From NCBI RefSeq assembly GCF_003207955.1, contig NZ_NOXG01000006.1, positions 1-64,000 of the forward strand: 64,000 bases of DNA. The letters are read 5' to 3'. The DNA comes from Novacetimonas pomaceti. GTDB taxonomy: Bacteria; Pseudomonadota; Alphaproteobacteria; Acetobacterales; Acetobacteraceae. This document shows, in pieces, positions 8,937-18,533 of the stretch. The notes below the pieces were generated by a model, which was not told the origin of the DNA, searched no databases, and worked only from the letters and a program-made list of their open reading frames with translations. How positions within the stretch are numbered: position 1 is the first letter of the stretch; each line of letters opens with the position of its first letter. The position numbers and the translations under genes are program-made.

Positions 8937-11344
8937 GATTTTTCTCCCGGCTGCAATGTCACGCGCCCGACGGCCGCCGCCCTGACGCGATGGGCGGAAA
9001 AGGTCAGGGGCTGCATCTGTCCCTTCAGCCATACGGGCATGAAATCCGCGTAATGGGGGGAATGCGGATCGCCGCACTGTCCGGGGAAATTGAGGAAGAC
9101 CGAATTGTCCCATGCCCCCACGTCGCACACCATCAGGTAGCTTGCGCCGCCCGTGGCGACATAGGGGGCGTGATGTTTCGAGAGGGGATTGTACCACCGC
9201 GCCATGACGGTATAGGAATCCCCGCCCGTGCCGGTTGTCGCGCCACCGATCTGCGGAAACTGCGTGGAAATATCAGGGATGTGCGCCAGGGGATGATGCA
9301 GCGTGATCGTATGCAGCGCCCCCCAGCGCCATGCCGCGCGAACGGGGCCAAGTCGCTGCCGCAGTTCGGCCACCGCCTGGCGCAGCGCATCGACCATCAT
9401 GGTGTCGCGCACAGCCACCGGCGCCGTCCCGAAACGCGCGTCGGGCGTGCGCAGCAGGGCCAGTTGCACCGCGGCATCAATGGGGCCGGGCAGGATGTCG
9501 CGCAGGTGCGCCGGGATCAGGAGGGCGTAAAGCGCGCGTTCAAGGTGCGTCCACCAGACCTCGTAAAGGGCGGCGGCCGGGCTGTCGGCCTCGACGCGGC
9601 CATTCCAGCCACGCAGCATGGCGGCCTCTTGCGCAAGGTCCGTGGGCACGGCGGGCAGCAATCCCACCACATCGAGCGCAAGCCGGGAAAACGTGTCATG
9701 CTGCAGCGCCACGCAGTCCGCCACGCTGGCGCGTGGTAGGGCCTGCAGGACCTCGGCCACGCGGTTGTAGCGAAAGGCGTCACGCCATTCGAAACTGACG
9801 CGGCGTTCCTGCGCCGGATAACCGGGGGGCAGGTTCATTTCGTTGGAGGTGCCGAACCAGCCCCGGGCGGGATTGAAGGTGGACGGCAGCATTTCGAGCG
9901 GCTGGAGCCCTTTCCAGTCGTAACGGCCATCGCCGGGCGCCGGCAGCAGCCCGTCATGCCCGTCCGCGCGTGACGGCAGCCCGCCCGCCGCCTGCCACCC
10001 GATATTGCCGGTGGTGTCGGCATAGGTGAAATTGGTGGGGCTGGTATGGACACGCAGTGCCTCGCGGAACGTGTCCCAGTCATGGGCAAGGTTCAGGCCG
10101 ATATTGACCAGCAGGCCGTTCGCGCCCGGATACAGCCATGTCGCGCTGACCGCCGTGGCGCGATGGCGGGCGGGATCGGTGGAAACCACCGGCCCCTGCG
10201 CGGCATAGCGCAGGGTGACATCACGATCGGCCTCGCCCCGCACGGCGATGCGGGTATGGAGTGTCTCCATGCTTTTCCACGCGCCGTCATGGAAATAACG
10301 GTCGGGATGGGCGGGGTGGGTGCGCAGGATGAACAGGTCTTCCTGATCGATGTGGAAATTGGTCCGGCCAAAGGCGATATGTCCGTTATGGCCCTGCATC
10401 ACGCCGGGCATTCCTGCCGTGCCGCCGCCGATGACATCCAGCCCCGGCGCGCTGAGGTGAATGACATATCGCGGCCCCGGTATGCCAAAGCCAAGATGCG
10501 GGTCATTGGCAAGGATGGGACGACGGGTGGCCGTGCGCGACGGGGCGATGACCCATGCGTTGCTGCCGGAATTCATCCGCCTGTGCCGCGTATCGTCAGG
10601 CAGGGCCGCCCTGCTCAGTGACGGCGGGTTCTGCAGGACGCCAAACAGCCCCAGATCCTTTTCCGAGACGGCATGCACGTCCAGACCGTTCGGTACGGAC
10701 AGGTCATGCGCGGGCTGTAGCGGTATGACGAGGCCATCAAGCGCCAGCCCCCCCTGTGCCGCAAGTCGGGCGCGGCGGATTTCCGCCTCCGTATTGCCTG
10801 TCGCTTCGGCCCGGATGCGGATCAGGTCCAGCACGTCCCAGTCCAGCGGCTTGTAATCGAAAATCCGGAATTCCGGGGGCAGGAGATCGGGATCGGCCCG
10901 CAGCCGGGCCAGGTATGCGTTGATGCCCGCCACGTACGCACGTGCACAGTCCTGCACCTGCGGGGAAAAGCGCGCTAGTTCGGCCGCGGCATCCCCGCGG
11001 AACAGGAACAGGCGGCTGGCGGTGTCGGACTCCACGAAATCCGCCCCGAAGACTTCGGCAAGGCGGCCGAGCGACTGGCGATGGCCGAAATCCAGTTCCC
11101 ACAGGCGGTCGCGCGCCACAAGGAAACCATTGGCGAAAAACGCATCGGGAATACTGGCGGCCCGGACATGCGGCACGCCCCAGCGATCCTCCAGGACCTC
11201 GACCGGGGCGCCAAGCCCCGCAAGCCCATCGACCACCGTGCGGCTGCGTTTCGCGCGCGCGATGGCGGGCGTGGTGGCAAGGCCGATCAGGCTGGCCGCG
11301 CCCCCCAGCAGCAGGTGGCGGCGGCCACATCTGATATCGTGCAT
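8933..11344 (-). CDS. Penicillin-acylase-family Ntn hydrolase, exported
   Basis: About 803 residues with a Tat-like leader (RRHLLLGGAASLIGLATTPAIA) and start at 11344 preceded by AGGAGAG. The family is translated as one chain and cut autocatalytically: the beta-chain N-terminal nucleophile is predicted to be Ser261 in NSG-SNAW, with the alpha chain before it. Later NDPH, GHNGHIAFG and SNEMN segments match the fold. Family members remove acyl groups from penicillins, acyl-homoserine lactones or siderophore peptides (PvdQ); the substrate here is unknown. It follows the D-amino-acid dehydrogenase by 14 bases and overlaps the serine hydrolase by ATGA. Confidence 0.9.
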   Translation of the reverse strand: MHDIRCGRRHLLLGGAASLIGLATTPAIARAKRSRTVVDGLAGLGAPVEVLEDRWGVPHVRAASIPDAFFANGFLVARDRLWELDFGHRQSLGRLAEVFGADFVESDTASRLFLFRGDAAAELARFSPQVQDCARAYVAGINAYLARLRADPDLLPPEFRIFDYKPLDWDVLDLIRIRAEATGNTEAEIRRARLAAQGGLALDGLVIPLQPAHDLSVPNGLDVHAVSEKDLGLFGVLQNPPSLSRAALPDDTRHRRMNSGSNAWVIAPSRTATRRPILANDPHLGFGIPGPRYVIHLSAPGLDVIGGGTAGMPGVMQGHNGHIAFGRTNFHIDQEDLFILRTHPAHPDRYFHDGAWKSMETLHTRIAVRGEADRDVTLRYAAQGPVVSTDPARHRATAVSATWLYPGANGLLVNIGLNLAHDWDTFREALRVHTSPTNFTYADTTGNIGWQAAGGLPSRADGHDGLLPAPGDGRYDWKGLQPLEMLPSTFNPARGWFGTSNEMNLPPGYPAQERRVSFEWRDAFRYNRVAEVLQALPRASVADCVALQHDTFSRLALDVVGLLPAVPTDLAQEAAMLRGWNGRVEADSPAAALYEVWWTHLERALYALLIPAHLRDILPGPIDAAVQLALLRTPDARFGTAPVAVRDTMMVDALRQAVAELRQRLGPVRAAWRWGALHTITLHHPLAHIPDISTQFPQIGGATTGTGGDSYTVMARWYNPLSKHHAPYVATGGASYLMVCDVGAWDNSVFLNFPGQCGDPHSPHYADFMPVWLKGQMQPLTFSAHRVRAAAVGRVTLQPGEKS

Positions 11345-11358
11345 GCCCTGCTCTCCTC

Positions 11359-12579
11359 TCAGGCGGCGCCCTGGGCGTTGTCGCCGCGTACGAGGTCGCA
11401 GATTTTCAATGCCGAACCGACCGAAAGCGTAAAGCCGAGCGCACCCTGTCCCACATTGAACAGCAGGTTCTGATAACGCGTGCCCGCGATGATGGGAACC
11501 CCGGTGGGTGTTGCCGGGCGCAGTCCCGCCCATGGCCGCGCCGTTTCGTATGGGCCGGCCTGCGGCAGGGTCTGTGCCGCAAGTGTCCGCAGTCGGGCGA
11601 TGCGGCGCGGGTCCACGCTGGCGTCACGCGCGCCGATATCGACCATGGCCGCGATACGCAGCGCGTCGCCCAGCCGTGCATAGACGACGCGGTTGTCATA
11701 ATCCGTGACGCTGACATCCGGCATCGTGCCCGCGCGTGAGTTCACCGTAAGGCTGTATCCCTTCAGCCCGTAAAGCGGCAGGTCAAAGCCGAGCGGCCGC
11801 GCAAGGTGGCGCGACCCTTCGCCTGCGGCCAGCACGACAAGGTCCGTGTCATGCGGTCTTCCGTCCACCAGCACGTCGCACCGGCCGTTCGTGGCCGCGC
11901 TCAGGCTGGCGATGCCCCGGACCTGCCGGAACGTGGGCATCGCGGCCATGGCGTCGCGCAGGGAAAGGCAGAAAAGATGACAGTCCGCCACCTCGTCCGC
12001 GGGCGAAAAGATTCCGCCGGCCAGATCGGGCGCAAGGGCGGCGAAGGCGGGTTCCACCCTGGCGCATTCGCGGGGGGAGAGCACCTGTTCCAGTTCGGGA
12101 TTGCTGACGTTGCGCGCGGCCTTGCGGAATTTCGCCGCGTTGCGATAGACGACAAGCTTGCCCGGCTGCCGCCACAGGAAGTCCTTCAGCCCGTCCGTGC
12201 GCCACTGCGCAAGGCCCGCCTGGCTGCGCAGGGCCAGTTGCAGCAGGACCGCGCTGTTTTTCGCATTGGTGGTCGCATTGCACGCGCACAGGAACGACAG
12301 CATCCACCGCCACTGGTGCGGGTCGGCGCGCAGGCGCAGTGAAATCGGGGAACCGGCCCGCAGCAGCCACGCCAGCGCGTCGCGTGGCACGCCCGCGTCC
12401 GCCAGGGGATGGACGTAGCGGTAGCTCAGCTGTCCGCCGTTGGCAAAGCTTGCCTCCATCCCCACGTCGTCGTGCCGCTCGACAAGCGTGACCTGATGTC
12501 CGTCGCGCAACAGGGCATAGGCCGTGGCCAATCCCGTGACGCCACCGCCTATGACCGTGATATTGCGTTGTGCCGGCAT
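11359..12579 (-). CDS. FAD-dependent D-amino-acid dehydrogenase (DadA-like)
   Basis: 406 residues. The N-terminus has the dinucleotide-binding motif VIGGGVTGLATAYAL followed by ERHDDVGMEASFANGGQLS, the DadA signature, and the C-terminus has the GLRPATPTGVPIIAGT segment. It oxidises D-amino acids to 2-oxo acids and ammonia, passing electrons to the respiratory chain at the cytoplasmic membrane. Start chosen at 12579 (AAAGGTCAGGGA upstream) rather than 12603. First gene of the operon with acylase, serine hydrolase and S9 peptidase, giving a plausible endpoint for D-residues freed by them. A 21-bp dyad lies 118 bases upstream. Confidence 0.88.
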   Translation of the reverse strand: MPAQRNITVIGGGVTGLATAYALLRDGHQVTLVERHDDVGMEASFANGGQLSYRYVHPLADAGVPRDALAWLLRAGSPISLRLRADPHQWRWMLSFLCACNATTNAKNSAVLLQLALRSQAGLAQWRTDGLKDFLWRQPGKLVVYRNAAKFRKAARNVSNPELEQVLSPRECARVEPAFAALAPDLAGGIFSPADEVADCHLFCLSLRDAMAAMPTFRQVRGIASLSAATNGRCDVLVDGRPHDTDLVVLAAGEGSRHLARPLGFDLPLYGLKGYSLTVNSRAGTMPDVSVTDYDNRVVYARLGDALRIAAMVDIGARDASVDPRRIARLRTLAAQTLPQAGPYETARPWAGLRPATPTGVPIIAGTRYQNLLFNVGQGALGFTLSVGSALKICDLVRGDNAQGAA

Positions 12580-12696
12580 CGTCCCTGACCTTTGGATTGG
12601 CATTACCGTGCAGACGCCGGTAATGTTTTTATGGTGTTATTCGTCTGAAAATCTAAAAACAGACACCATGTCAGGCCAGTTTAAAAACGCTGTCTT

Positions 12697-12717
12697 CCCA
12701 TAACCCATGGTTAAGGG
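12697..12717. promoter_or_regulatory. Putative operator A of the peptide regulon
   Basis: CCCATAACC and GGTTAAGGG form 9-bp inverted arms (one mismatch) around CAT. The core fits the LysR box T-N11-A. The site is 118 bases upstream of the D-amino-acid dehydrogenase start and is related to sites at 19490, 25606 and 28173. The rest of the 12580-12747 gap holds no gene. Confidence 0.5.
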
Positions 12718-12747
12718 ATTGCAAAATCGACCATTTGTTTCACTCCG

Positions 12748-14454
12748 TTACGTTATCGTGATGTTTCCTGTTGTGGCACTGAGTGTCATTTCATGCCGGT
12801 GGAAATGGCGCAGTCCCTCGTGGTGGGCGACGCTGACGATGGTGGTGCGCGGCAGTGCCGCAAGGAGGGCGGCATAGGCATTGCGTTCATTTTCCGCATC
12901 CAGCGCGCAGGTCGCCTCGTCCATGAAAAGGATGGCCGGGCGTGACAGAAGGACCCGCGCGATCGCCACGCGCTGTGCCTCGCCCGGGGAAAGGATGGTG
13001 TCCCAGCAGGCGTCCTCGTCCAGCCGGGGAATGTACGCACCCAGATTGAGGGTCTGCAGGACCGCCGCGTAATATGCGTCCTCGTGCCGGGTGGAAAAGG
13101 GGTAATCCAGCACCCTGCGCAGCGTGCCGGGCGGAAGATAGCTGCGTTGCGGCAGGAACATGGCATGCCCGATGTCAAAGGCGATGGTGCCATGCCCGTA
13201 TTCCCACAGTCCGGCCATGGCCCGCAGCAGGGTGCTTTTGCCCGTCCCCGAAGCACCACGGACCATCCAGCGTTCGCCCTGTCCGATATGCAGCTCCGCG
13301 ATGGTGAGCAGGGGGGTATTGTCGGGACGGTCGATGACGAGGTTCGTGATGTCGATCCCCGGCGCGGCGGTATCGATGCGCACGATGTCATGGGGCGCGG
13401 GTTGGCTGACGGCGTGTTCGAATTCATGCAGGCGCTGCAGGACGGAACGCAGGGTGGCGAGGTCGGTATAGTTGCTCATGAACCATTGCAGGCTGCGCCT
13501 GACCTGCATGAACGCCGCGTTGATGCGGGAATATTCGCCAAAAGTCAGGGCATGCGCGAGAAGCTTCGGCAGAAGCAGCACCCATAATATGATTGACGCC
13601 GTGCCATTGAACAGGTCGCCGACGAAACTGGCCCGCCATGTATAGGTCACGACGCTGCGCCAGTTACGCGCGATGTTCGCCAGGTAATGGGACAGGCGCA
13701 GATCTTCGGCCTGTTCGCCACGGTAGAAGGCGATCTGTTCCGAATTGCGCCGCACGTCCACAAGGGCCGCGCGCAGGTCCGCATCGACATGCTGCTGGCG
13801 GTAATCGGCCTCGATCAGGGGGCTTCCAAGTTTCTCCATGAGGAACGAAGCCACGAGCGTTGCCGCGACGGTGCCCAGCAGAAGGTAGCCCGACAGGTGG
13901 AAATGGTGTCCCATCCATGTGAAATCGAACGCGCCGCCAATGTTCCACAGCACGATGGAAAATGACAGCAGGGTTGTCACGGCCTGAATGCCATCCAGCC
14001 CCATGCGGAGGCTGAGGATCGTCATCTGCGACAGGTCGTCCGCGATACGCTGGTCGGGATTGTCGTCGCGTCCGCCCCCATGTTCCATGCGGTAATAGGC
14101 CGTGTCGGATAGGTACCTGCGCAGGTAGACCCGTGTGTTCCACAGGCGCCAGCGCATGGACAGGACCTGCGTCAGGTAGGTCTGAAAGACGTAGCAGCCG
14201 CTGGAAAGGATACAGACCGCGATATAGGTCGGCAGAAGCCGCAGGCATGTCCCGATCCGGTAGGCGAACATGGCGTCGAAGAACTGCTGGTTCCACATGC
14301 CGAACCACACGGCCATGCGGACATATACGAAGGACAGGCCGACAATGCCCCCCAGCATCGCCAGCGGTATCCATTTTTCCCCTGACCGCCAGTAAGGGAA
14401 CAGGACCGACCAGTCCGAAAGGGAATGGCGGGGAGGGGGATCAGTACGTCGCAC
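12748..14454 (-). CDS. SbmA/BacA-type ABC transporter with fused ATPase (YddA / Rv1819c-like)
   Basis: 568 residues. An N-terminal membrane domain (about 1-330) of the SbmA/BacA class with several spans, then a nucleotide-binding domain: Walker A GASGTGKST, signature LSPGEAQR, Walker B AILFMDEA and the H-loop VAHHEG. Fused proteins of this class import hydrophilic molecules such as antimicrobial peptides, bleomycin and, in Mycobacterium, cobalamin; some related ones export siderophores. It overlaps the upstream TonB receptor gene by 14 bases, so the two are translated together and probably form an outer plus inner membrane route for the same ligand. Confidence 0.9.
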   Translation of the reverse strand: MRRTDPPPRHSLSDWSVLFPYWRSGEKWIPLAMLGGIVGLSFVYVRMAVWFGMWNQQFFDAMFAYRIGTCLRLLPTYIAVCILSSGCYVFQTYLTQVLSMRWRLWNTRVYLRRYLSDTAYYRMEHGGGRDDNPDQRIADDLSQMTILSLRMGLDGIQAVTTLLSFSIVLWNIGGAFDFTWMGHHFHLSGYLLLGTVAATLVASFLMEKLGSPLIEADYRQQHVDADLRAALVDVRRNSEQIAFYRGEQAEDLRLSHYLANIARNWRSVVTYTWRASFVGDLFNGTASIILWVLLLPKLLAHALTFGEYSRINAAFMQVRRSLQWFMSNYTDLATLRSVLQRLHEFEHAVSQPAPHDIVRIDTAAPGIDITNLVIDRPDNTPLLTIAELHIGQGERWMVRGASGTGKSTLLRAMAGLWEYGHGTIAFDIGHAMFLPQRSYLPPGTLRRVLDYPFSTRHEDAYYAAVLQTLNLGAYIPRLDEDACWDTILSPGEAQRVAIARVLLSRPAILFMDEATCALDAENERNAYAALLAALPRTTIVSVAHHEGLRHFHRHEMTLSATTGNITIT

Positions 14455-16681
14455 GGAAGGTCGCCATGAAGTTGCGGGGGGCCGCGGGGAAATTGAACTG
14501 CCACACGCCGCTGGCCCGTTCGTAGTAATAACGGTCGGTCAGGTTGTTCGCATTGAGCTGCAGCCGCAGGTTCCTGTTGATGGCATAGCCGATCATGCTG
14601 TCGATGGTCATGTACCCGCCCTGCAGCGTGGTGGGGTAGCCACCGCGCAGGTTGCTGCTGGCATCGATGCCGGCCCCCAGGCTCAGCCCCTTCAGCCGGC
14701 CGCCGGGCAGCGTGTAATGCACCCATGACTTGAACATGTGATGTGGCGAGAATGCCCCGCCAAAATCAGGGGAGGACGGGTTGGAAAGCTTTGTATCCAG
14801 ATAGGTATAGCCGATCGAGACGCTGAGGCCGGGCAGGATTTCGCCATCGACCTGAGCCTCCCACCCCTGCCGGCGTATGGGGCCGGTCGTGATGTAGAAC
14901 CCGATATGTTGCGGGTCCGACAGGGGCTGGTTGGTGCTTTCCATGCGGAACAGGGCGGCGGAGATGTTCAGGCGTCCCTGGAAATACCCGCCCTTGAACC
15001 CGGTTTCGATCTGGTTGCCCACCTGTGGCGCGATCCCGCCGCCATGATATCGCAGATCCCCCACCGAAGGGGTGAAGATGCTGGCGTAACTGGCATACCA
15101 CGACAGGTTTGGCGTGATCTGGTACACCGCCCCCAGATAGGGGGTCAGCTGCGCATGGATGTCCGACTCCGTCGACCACCGCCCCCGTGGGGAGGGATAG
15201 GCGTCGCGGGAATGTTCGGAAAAGCGCGAGATCCGTCCCCCCAGGATCAGCGACAGGTGACGGACCGGTTCCAGCCGCAGCTGCCCGTAAAACCCCCATT
15301 GATAAGCGAAATCGTCGCTGCCTTCCGCCCCGCCCGAAGAGGGGGCATAGCTGATGCTGCCGGGCGGCGGGGCGGGAACGGCGGCGGTGTTGTTGATGCT
15401 GATGTCCGGGTACACGCCGCTGCCACTTACATTGGCATAGGCCACGTACTGGTCGTAGGAATTATAGTTGAAACCCGCAAGGATATGATGCGTCCGGCCC
15501 AGCAGGCGAAACGCGCCCGTCGCATAGATGTCGGCCGAGCGTGAGGAACTGCTGCCCCGCTGCGCGGCGATGCCCTGATCTTCATAGGTCAGCAGGCCGG
15601 TTTTCGCGTTTATGGTGGTCCACGGTTCGTTATAGAGCATGTCATAGCCCTGGTCATAGAACGTGCCGCGCGCGGTCAGGGTCCAGTCCCTGCCCAGTTT
15701 CTGCGACAGCGACACGATGGTCTGCTGCGTCATGTAGTTGCTGTATCCCCATGGCTGCGACGGGTTGGCGGACCGCCCGCCGTACCACAGCGTGTCATCC
15801 GTCGTGACGGGAAGCCCGTAATAGGGCGCGGTGATGTCCTGCTGCTGCGCCGCGTGGGAGACGAGGAAGGTCGTCGTCGGCGTGATGTCCCATTCCAGCG
15901 CGCCATAGGCCTGCCATTTGCGCGAATGGGAATAGTTGTAGAAAAAGTCGTTGTCCTCGAACAGGTCGGCGGTCCGGAACCGCAACGTGCGTGAATGGTT
16001 GAGCGGCACGTTGAGGTCAAGATCGGCACGGTAATTGTCAAAGCTGCCGATCGTCGCGGCCCCGCTGACGCTGAAATCCCGCCCCGGTTTCTTGGTCACC
16101 TCGTTGACCACGCCGCCCGCGCCGCCCGCGCCCTGCAACAGGCCGGCGGACCCGCGCAGTACCTCGATACGTTCATACATCGACAGGTCGAACGATGCGT
16201 TGTTCAGCGTCCCCGCCGCATTGGGCGTGCCGTCAAGCGATGTCGTCAGCTGGTAGCCACGGGAATAGAAATTGGAGTTCGCCGTCGATCCCGGCAGGAC
16301 ACGGATCCCGTTTACCTGCCGCATCGCGTCCGTCATCGTCAGCATGTTGGAATCCTGCATCCGTTCCTGCGTGATGACGGAAATCGAATGCGGGATGTCC
16401 TTCAGCGCCACGGCGGATTTTCCCCACACGTCGGACGTGGGCGCCGTATAGGACCCGCGGTTCGCGCGAACCTCTATGTTTTCGCTGCCATCATGCACGT
16501 CGGCCATGGCTTTTTGCGCCTTGCGGGCCGGGGCCGGGATGGGTGCCGTCCGGGCGGAGGCGACGGCCGGGCGGTGGGTCTGGCGAAGGTCGGGGGAAAT
16601 GGACGCGCACGCATCACGGGCGATCATGCATCCCCATATGACGATCCCCCAGCGCGTGGCCGCCCTGGAAAAACGCGACAT
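14441..16681 (-). CDS. TonB-dependent siderophore-type receptor
   Basis: 746-residue outer-membrane receptor. After a signal sequence comes a plug domain (about 70-200: DIPHSISVITQERM, DAMRQVNGIRV, YERIEVLRGSAGLLQGAGGAGG), then a 22-strand barrel ending in the outer-membrane C-terminal aromatic (MATFRATY). Plug motifs match the FpvA/FhuE/FoxA branch that takes hydroxamate or peptidic siderophores. AGGA is about nine bases upstream of the start. Its gene overlaps that of the SbmA-like transporter and sits near the acylase operon, so a modified peptide or peptidic siderophore is a reasonable ligand; this is inference. Confidence 0.9.
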   Translation of the reverse strand: MSRFSRAATRWGIVIWGCMIARDACASISPDLRQTHRPAVASARTAPIPAPARKAQKAMADVHDGSENIEVRANRGSYTAPTSDVWGKSAVALKDIPHSISVITQERMQDSNMLTMTDAMRQVNGIRVLPGSTANSNFYSRGYQLTTSLDGTPNAAGTLNNASFDLSMYERIEVLRGSAGLLQGAGGAGGVVNEVTKKPGRDFSVSGAATIGSFDNYRADLDLNVPLNHSRTLRFRTADLFEDNDFFYNYSHSRKWQAYGALEWDITPTTTFLVSHAAQQQDITAPYYGLPVTTDDTLWYGGRSANPSQPWGYSNYMTQQTIVSLSQKLGRDWTLTARGTFYDQGYDMLYNEPWTTINAKTGLLTYEDQGIAAQRGSSSSRSADIYATGAFRLLGRTHHILAGFNYNSYDQYVAYANVSGSGVYPDISINNTAAVPAPPPGSISYAPSSGGAEGSDDFAYQWGFYGQLRLEPVRHLSLILGGRISRFSEHSRDAYPSPRGRWSTESDIHAQLTPYLGAVYQITPNLSWYASYASIFTPSVGDLRYHGGGIAPQVGNQIETGFKGGYFQGRLNISAALFRMESTNQPLSDPQHIGFYITTGPIRRQGWEAQVDGEILPGLSVSIGYTYLDTKLSNPSSPDFGGAFSPHHMFKSWVHYTLPGGRLKGLSLGAGIDASSNLRGGYPTTLQGGYMTIDSMIGYAINRNLRLQLNANNLTDRYYYERASGVWQFNFPAAPRNFMATFRATY

Positions 16682-16833
16682 GAATTACGATCCTGAACTG
16701 ACGGAAAACCAGCCAGCAGGGAATGGATGCGCGTTTTCATGTCTCCATTACCGTCTGGCGCGATACCGGGGGATATCGCGCCGGGTGGCGGAACGGATGG
16801 GACAGTCCTGCCGCTTCCTGCTGGCGCTAGGGT

Positions 16834-17304
16834 TCAGGCAGCAGGCGGAGGACCGCGTGATGGGGGGACGCCGGGCGAAATGGCCGGTGGGCCACGCGGC
16901 TGTCCCGGACGGCAGTGGGGACGCATCCATGGCATCGGTGGCAGTGGCACGAAGGCCTGCGCCGCCAGCGCCATGGCCGGAAGATGCAGCAGCGGACACA
17001 ACGCGCATGACCCGTCATGGTCGTGATGGGACGTGTCATGCCCGCTTTCGTGGAAAAGGGCGTGATGAAGGCCGCCCATTGCCATCACCATCGCGGCCGG
17101 GCCGTGCTGCTGTGCACAGTCCGCCATGGCGGGGCCTGACGCGATGTCGATGCCCATCAGGCGTTCAATCGTGGCGCGGGGCATTTCCCCCGGCCGGGCC
17201 TGGTTGAGGATCAGCAGCTGCCCCACAAAGCCCAGAAGCGTGCACGCGACAATCAGCCACCGGCCTGGGGCCGGGCATGTCACAGGGTGAGGGACGCGCG
17301 CCAT
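16834..17304 (-). CDS. DUF2946-like exported His/Cys-rich protein
   Basis: About 156 residues: one N-terminal hydrophobic segment (WLIVACTLLGFVGQLLIL), then a His-rich stretch HHALFHESGHDTSHHDHDG followed by SCALCPLL and a second hydrophobic stretch. The layout matches the DUF2946 family, often found beside TonB receptors and proposed to handle metals. The ribosome-binding site for 17304 is weak and the frame stays open to 17475, so the start is uncertain. It is transcribed toward the TonB receptor with a 152-base gap. Confidence 0.55.
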   Translation of the reverse strand: MARVPHPVTCPAPGRWLIVACTLLGFVGQLLILNQARPGEMPRATIERLMGIDIASGPAMADCAQQHGPAAMVMAMGGLHHALFHESGHDTSHHDHDGSCALCPLLHLPAMALAAQAFVPLPPMPWMRPHCRPGQPRGPPAISPGVPPSRGPPPAA

Positions 17305-17532
17305 GAACCGGAAAGATATGCCTTTTTCACGAATTTCCGCCAGTTTCCGCCACAAGGGGACGCTTGTCAAATCCTGCCATGGCCCGGGATTTCGGGATGG
17401 GGTGATGCCATCAGGGAAAGCATTGTGTCGAAGGCGGAATGGTGTAAGAGTGACCCCAGCCACGGTCCCGTTCATGTCCGGACCGGCGGCATGGCCCCGT
17501 CACGGCGGGCCTGTCTGGGAGAAGGAATGCCC

Positions 17533-18447
17533 ATGTTCAGGGTTGGTGCAGTGCTGCGGCGCGGTGTCGCGACTTTGATGATCATGGGGACGTGCGTGAT
17601 GACCCAGGCCCATGGCGCGACACTGTCGGATGACATTGCGAAAACCATACAGGGACAGCCCGGTCATTTCGCCGTCTATGCGGCAATGTCGGGACAGCCG
17701 CCGCAGGTCTGCCTGAACTGTGACGACTTCATCGACGCGGCCAGCACCATGAAGCTGTTCGTGATGGATGCCGCCTATGACAGTTTTACAAAGGGAACCC
17801 TGCACCCGCAGGACATGATCGTCGTGCATAACCGCTTCCATTCCCTGGTGGGGACAGGAAGCTTCGCGCTGGACCAGAAGGAAGATTCCTACGACCCGCT
17901 CTATGCCGCGATTGGCAGGCCGGTCGCCGTCTCCGAACTGCTGCGCGTGATGATCCAGTACAGCAGCAACCTGGCGACGAACCTGATGATCGAACGCATC
18001 GGCGTTCCCTATGTCCGGGCCATCGTGGCGGTCCAGCACCTCGATGGCATCAGGTTCGGCCGGATGATCGAGGATTATGATGCCAACAGCCAGGGGATCC
18101 ACAACCAGGTGTCGGCGCGGGGGCTGGGCCTGTTCCTGCAGAAGCTCGACCACGGCGACATCGTGGGACCGGCACAGAGCCAGGCGATGATCGACATCAT
18201 GAAGGGACAGAAATTCAACGACATGATCCCGCCGGGCCTGCCGCCCGGCACCCCGGTCGCGCACAAGACGGGATGGGTCGATGGCGTGCGCAACGACGCG
18301 GGGATCGTCTTCCTGCCCGATGGACGGCATTATATCCTTGTAATGCTGACGAAATCCCTTCTTGACGAGGCAGCGGGGATCAGGGTGCTCAACACGATTT
18401 CCCGACAGGTTCATGACAGTTTCGTCCACCCGTCCAGAAACGGCTGA
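17533..18447 (+). CDS. Class-A-beta-lactamase-fold serine hydrolase, secreted
   Basis: About 304 residues. Start 17533 is spaced correctly from GGAGAAGG; ATG 17527 is in frame but too close. A signal peptide ends near TQAHGA. Class A landmarks: ASTMK (SxxK), YSSNLAT (SxN) and HKTGW (KTG). No clear Glu166-type omega-loop residue can be assigned by eye, so D,D-peptidase or esterase activity is as likely as beta-lactamase. It is the first plus-strand gene after the divergent DUF2946/TonB unit and is followed by the LysR gene. Confidence 0.82.
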   Translation: MFRVGAVLRRGVATLMIMGTCVMTQAHGATLSDDIAKTIQGQPGHFAVYAAMSGQPPQVCLNCDDFIDAASTMKLFVMDAAYDSFTKGTLHPQDMIVVHNRFHSLVGTGSFALDQKEDSYDPLYAAIGRPVAVSELLRVMIQYSSNLATNLMIERIGVPYVRAIVAVQHLDGIRFGRMIEDYDANSQGIHNQVSARGLGLFLQKLDHGDIVGPAQSQAMIDIMKGQKFNDMIPPGLPPGTPVAHKTGWVDGVRNDAGIVFLPDGRHYILVMLTKSLLDEAAGIRVLNTISRQVHDSFVHPSRNG

Positions 18448-18533
18448 CAAGTCTGATCGCCTGACCGGGACCGCGATGGCCCCGGAAGGGAACCATCGTG
18501 GGTTCGGGCCGCGTGAAGCCGCGGTTTCTTATG

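Noticed and set aside
7419..9053. A 544-codon plus-strand frame across the serine hydrolase and S9 genes
   Set aside because: Antisense to two genes with full catalytic motifs; no family recognised.
8933..11344. Dedicated penicillin-resistance function for the acylase and the beta-lactamase-fold genes
   Set aside because: Fold membership does not prove beta-lactam hydrolysis; late motifs deviate (HSG and HTG instead of KTG) in two of three, and the context is peptide uptake and D-amino-acid oxidation.
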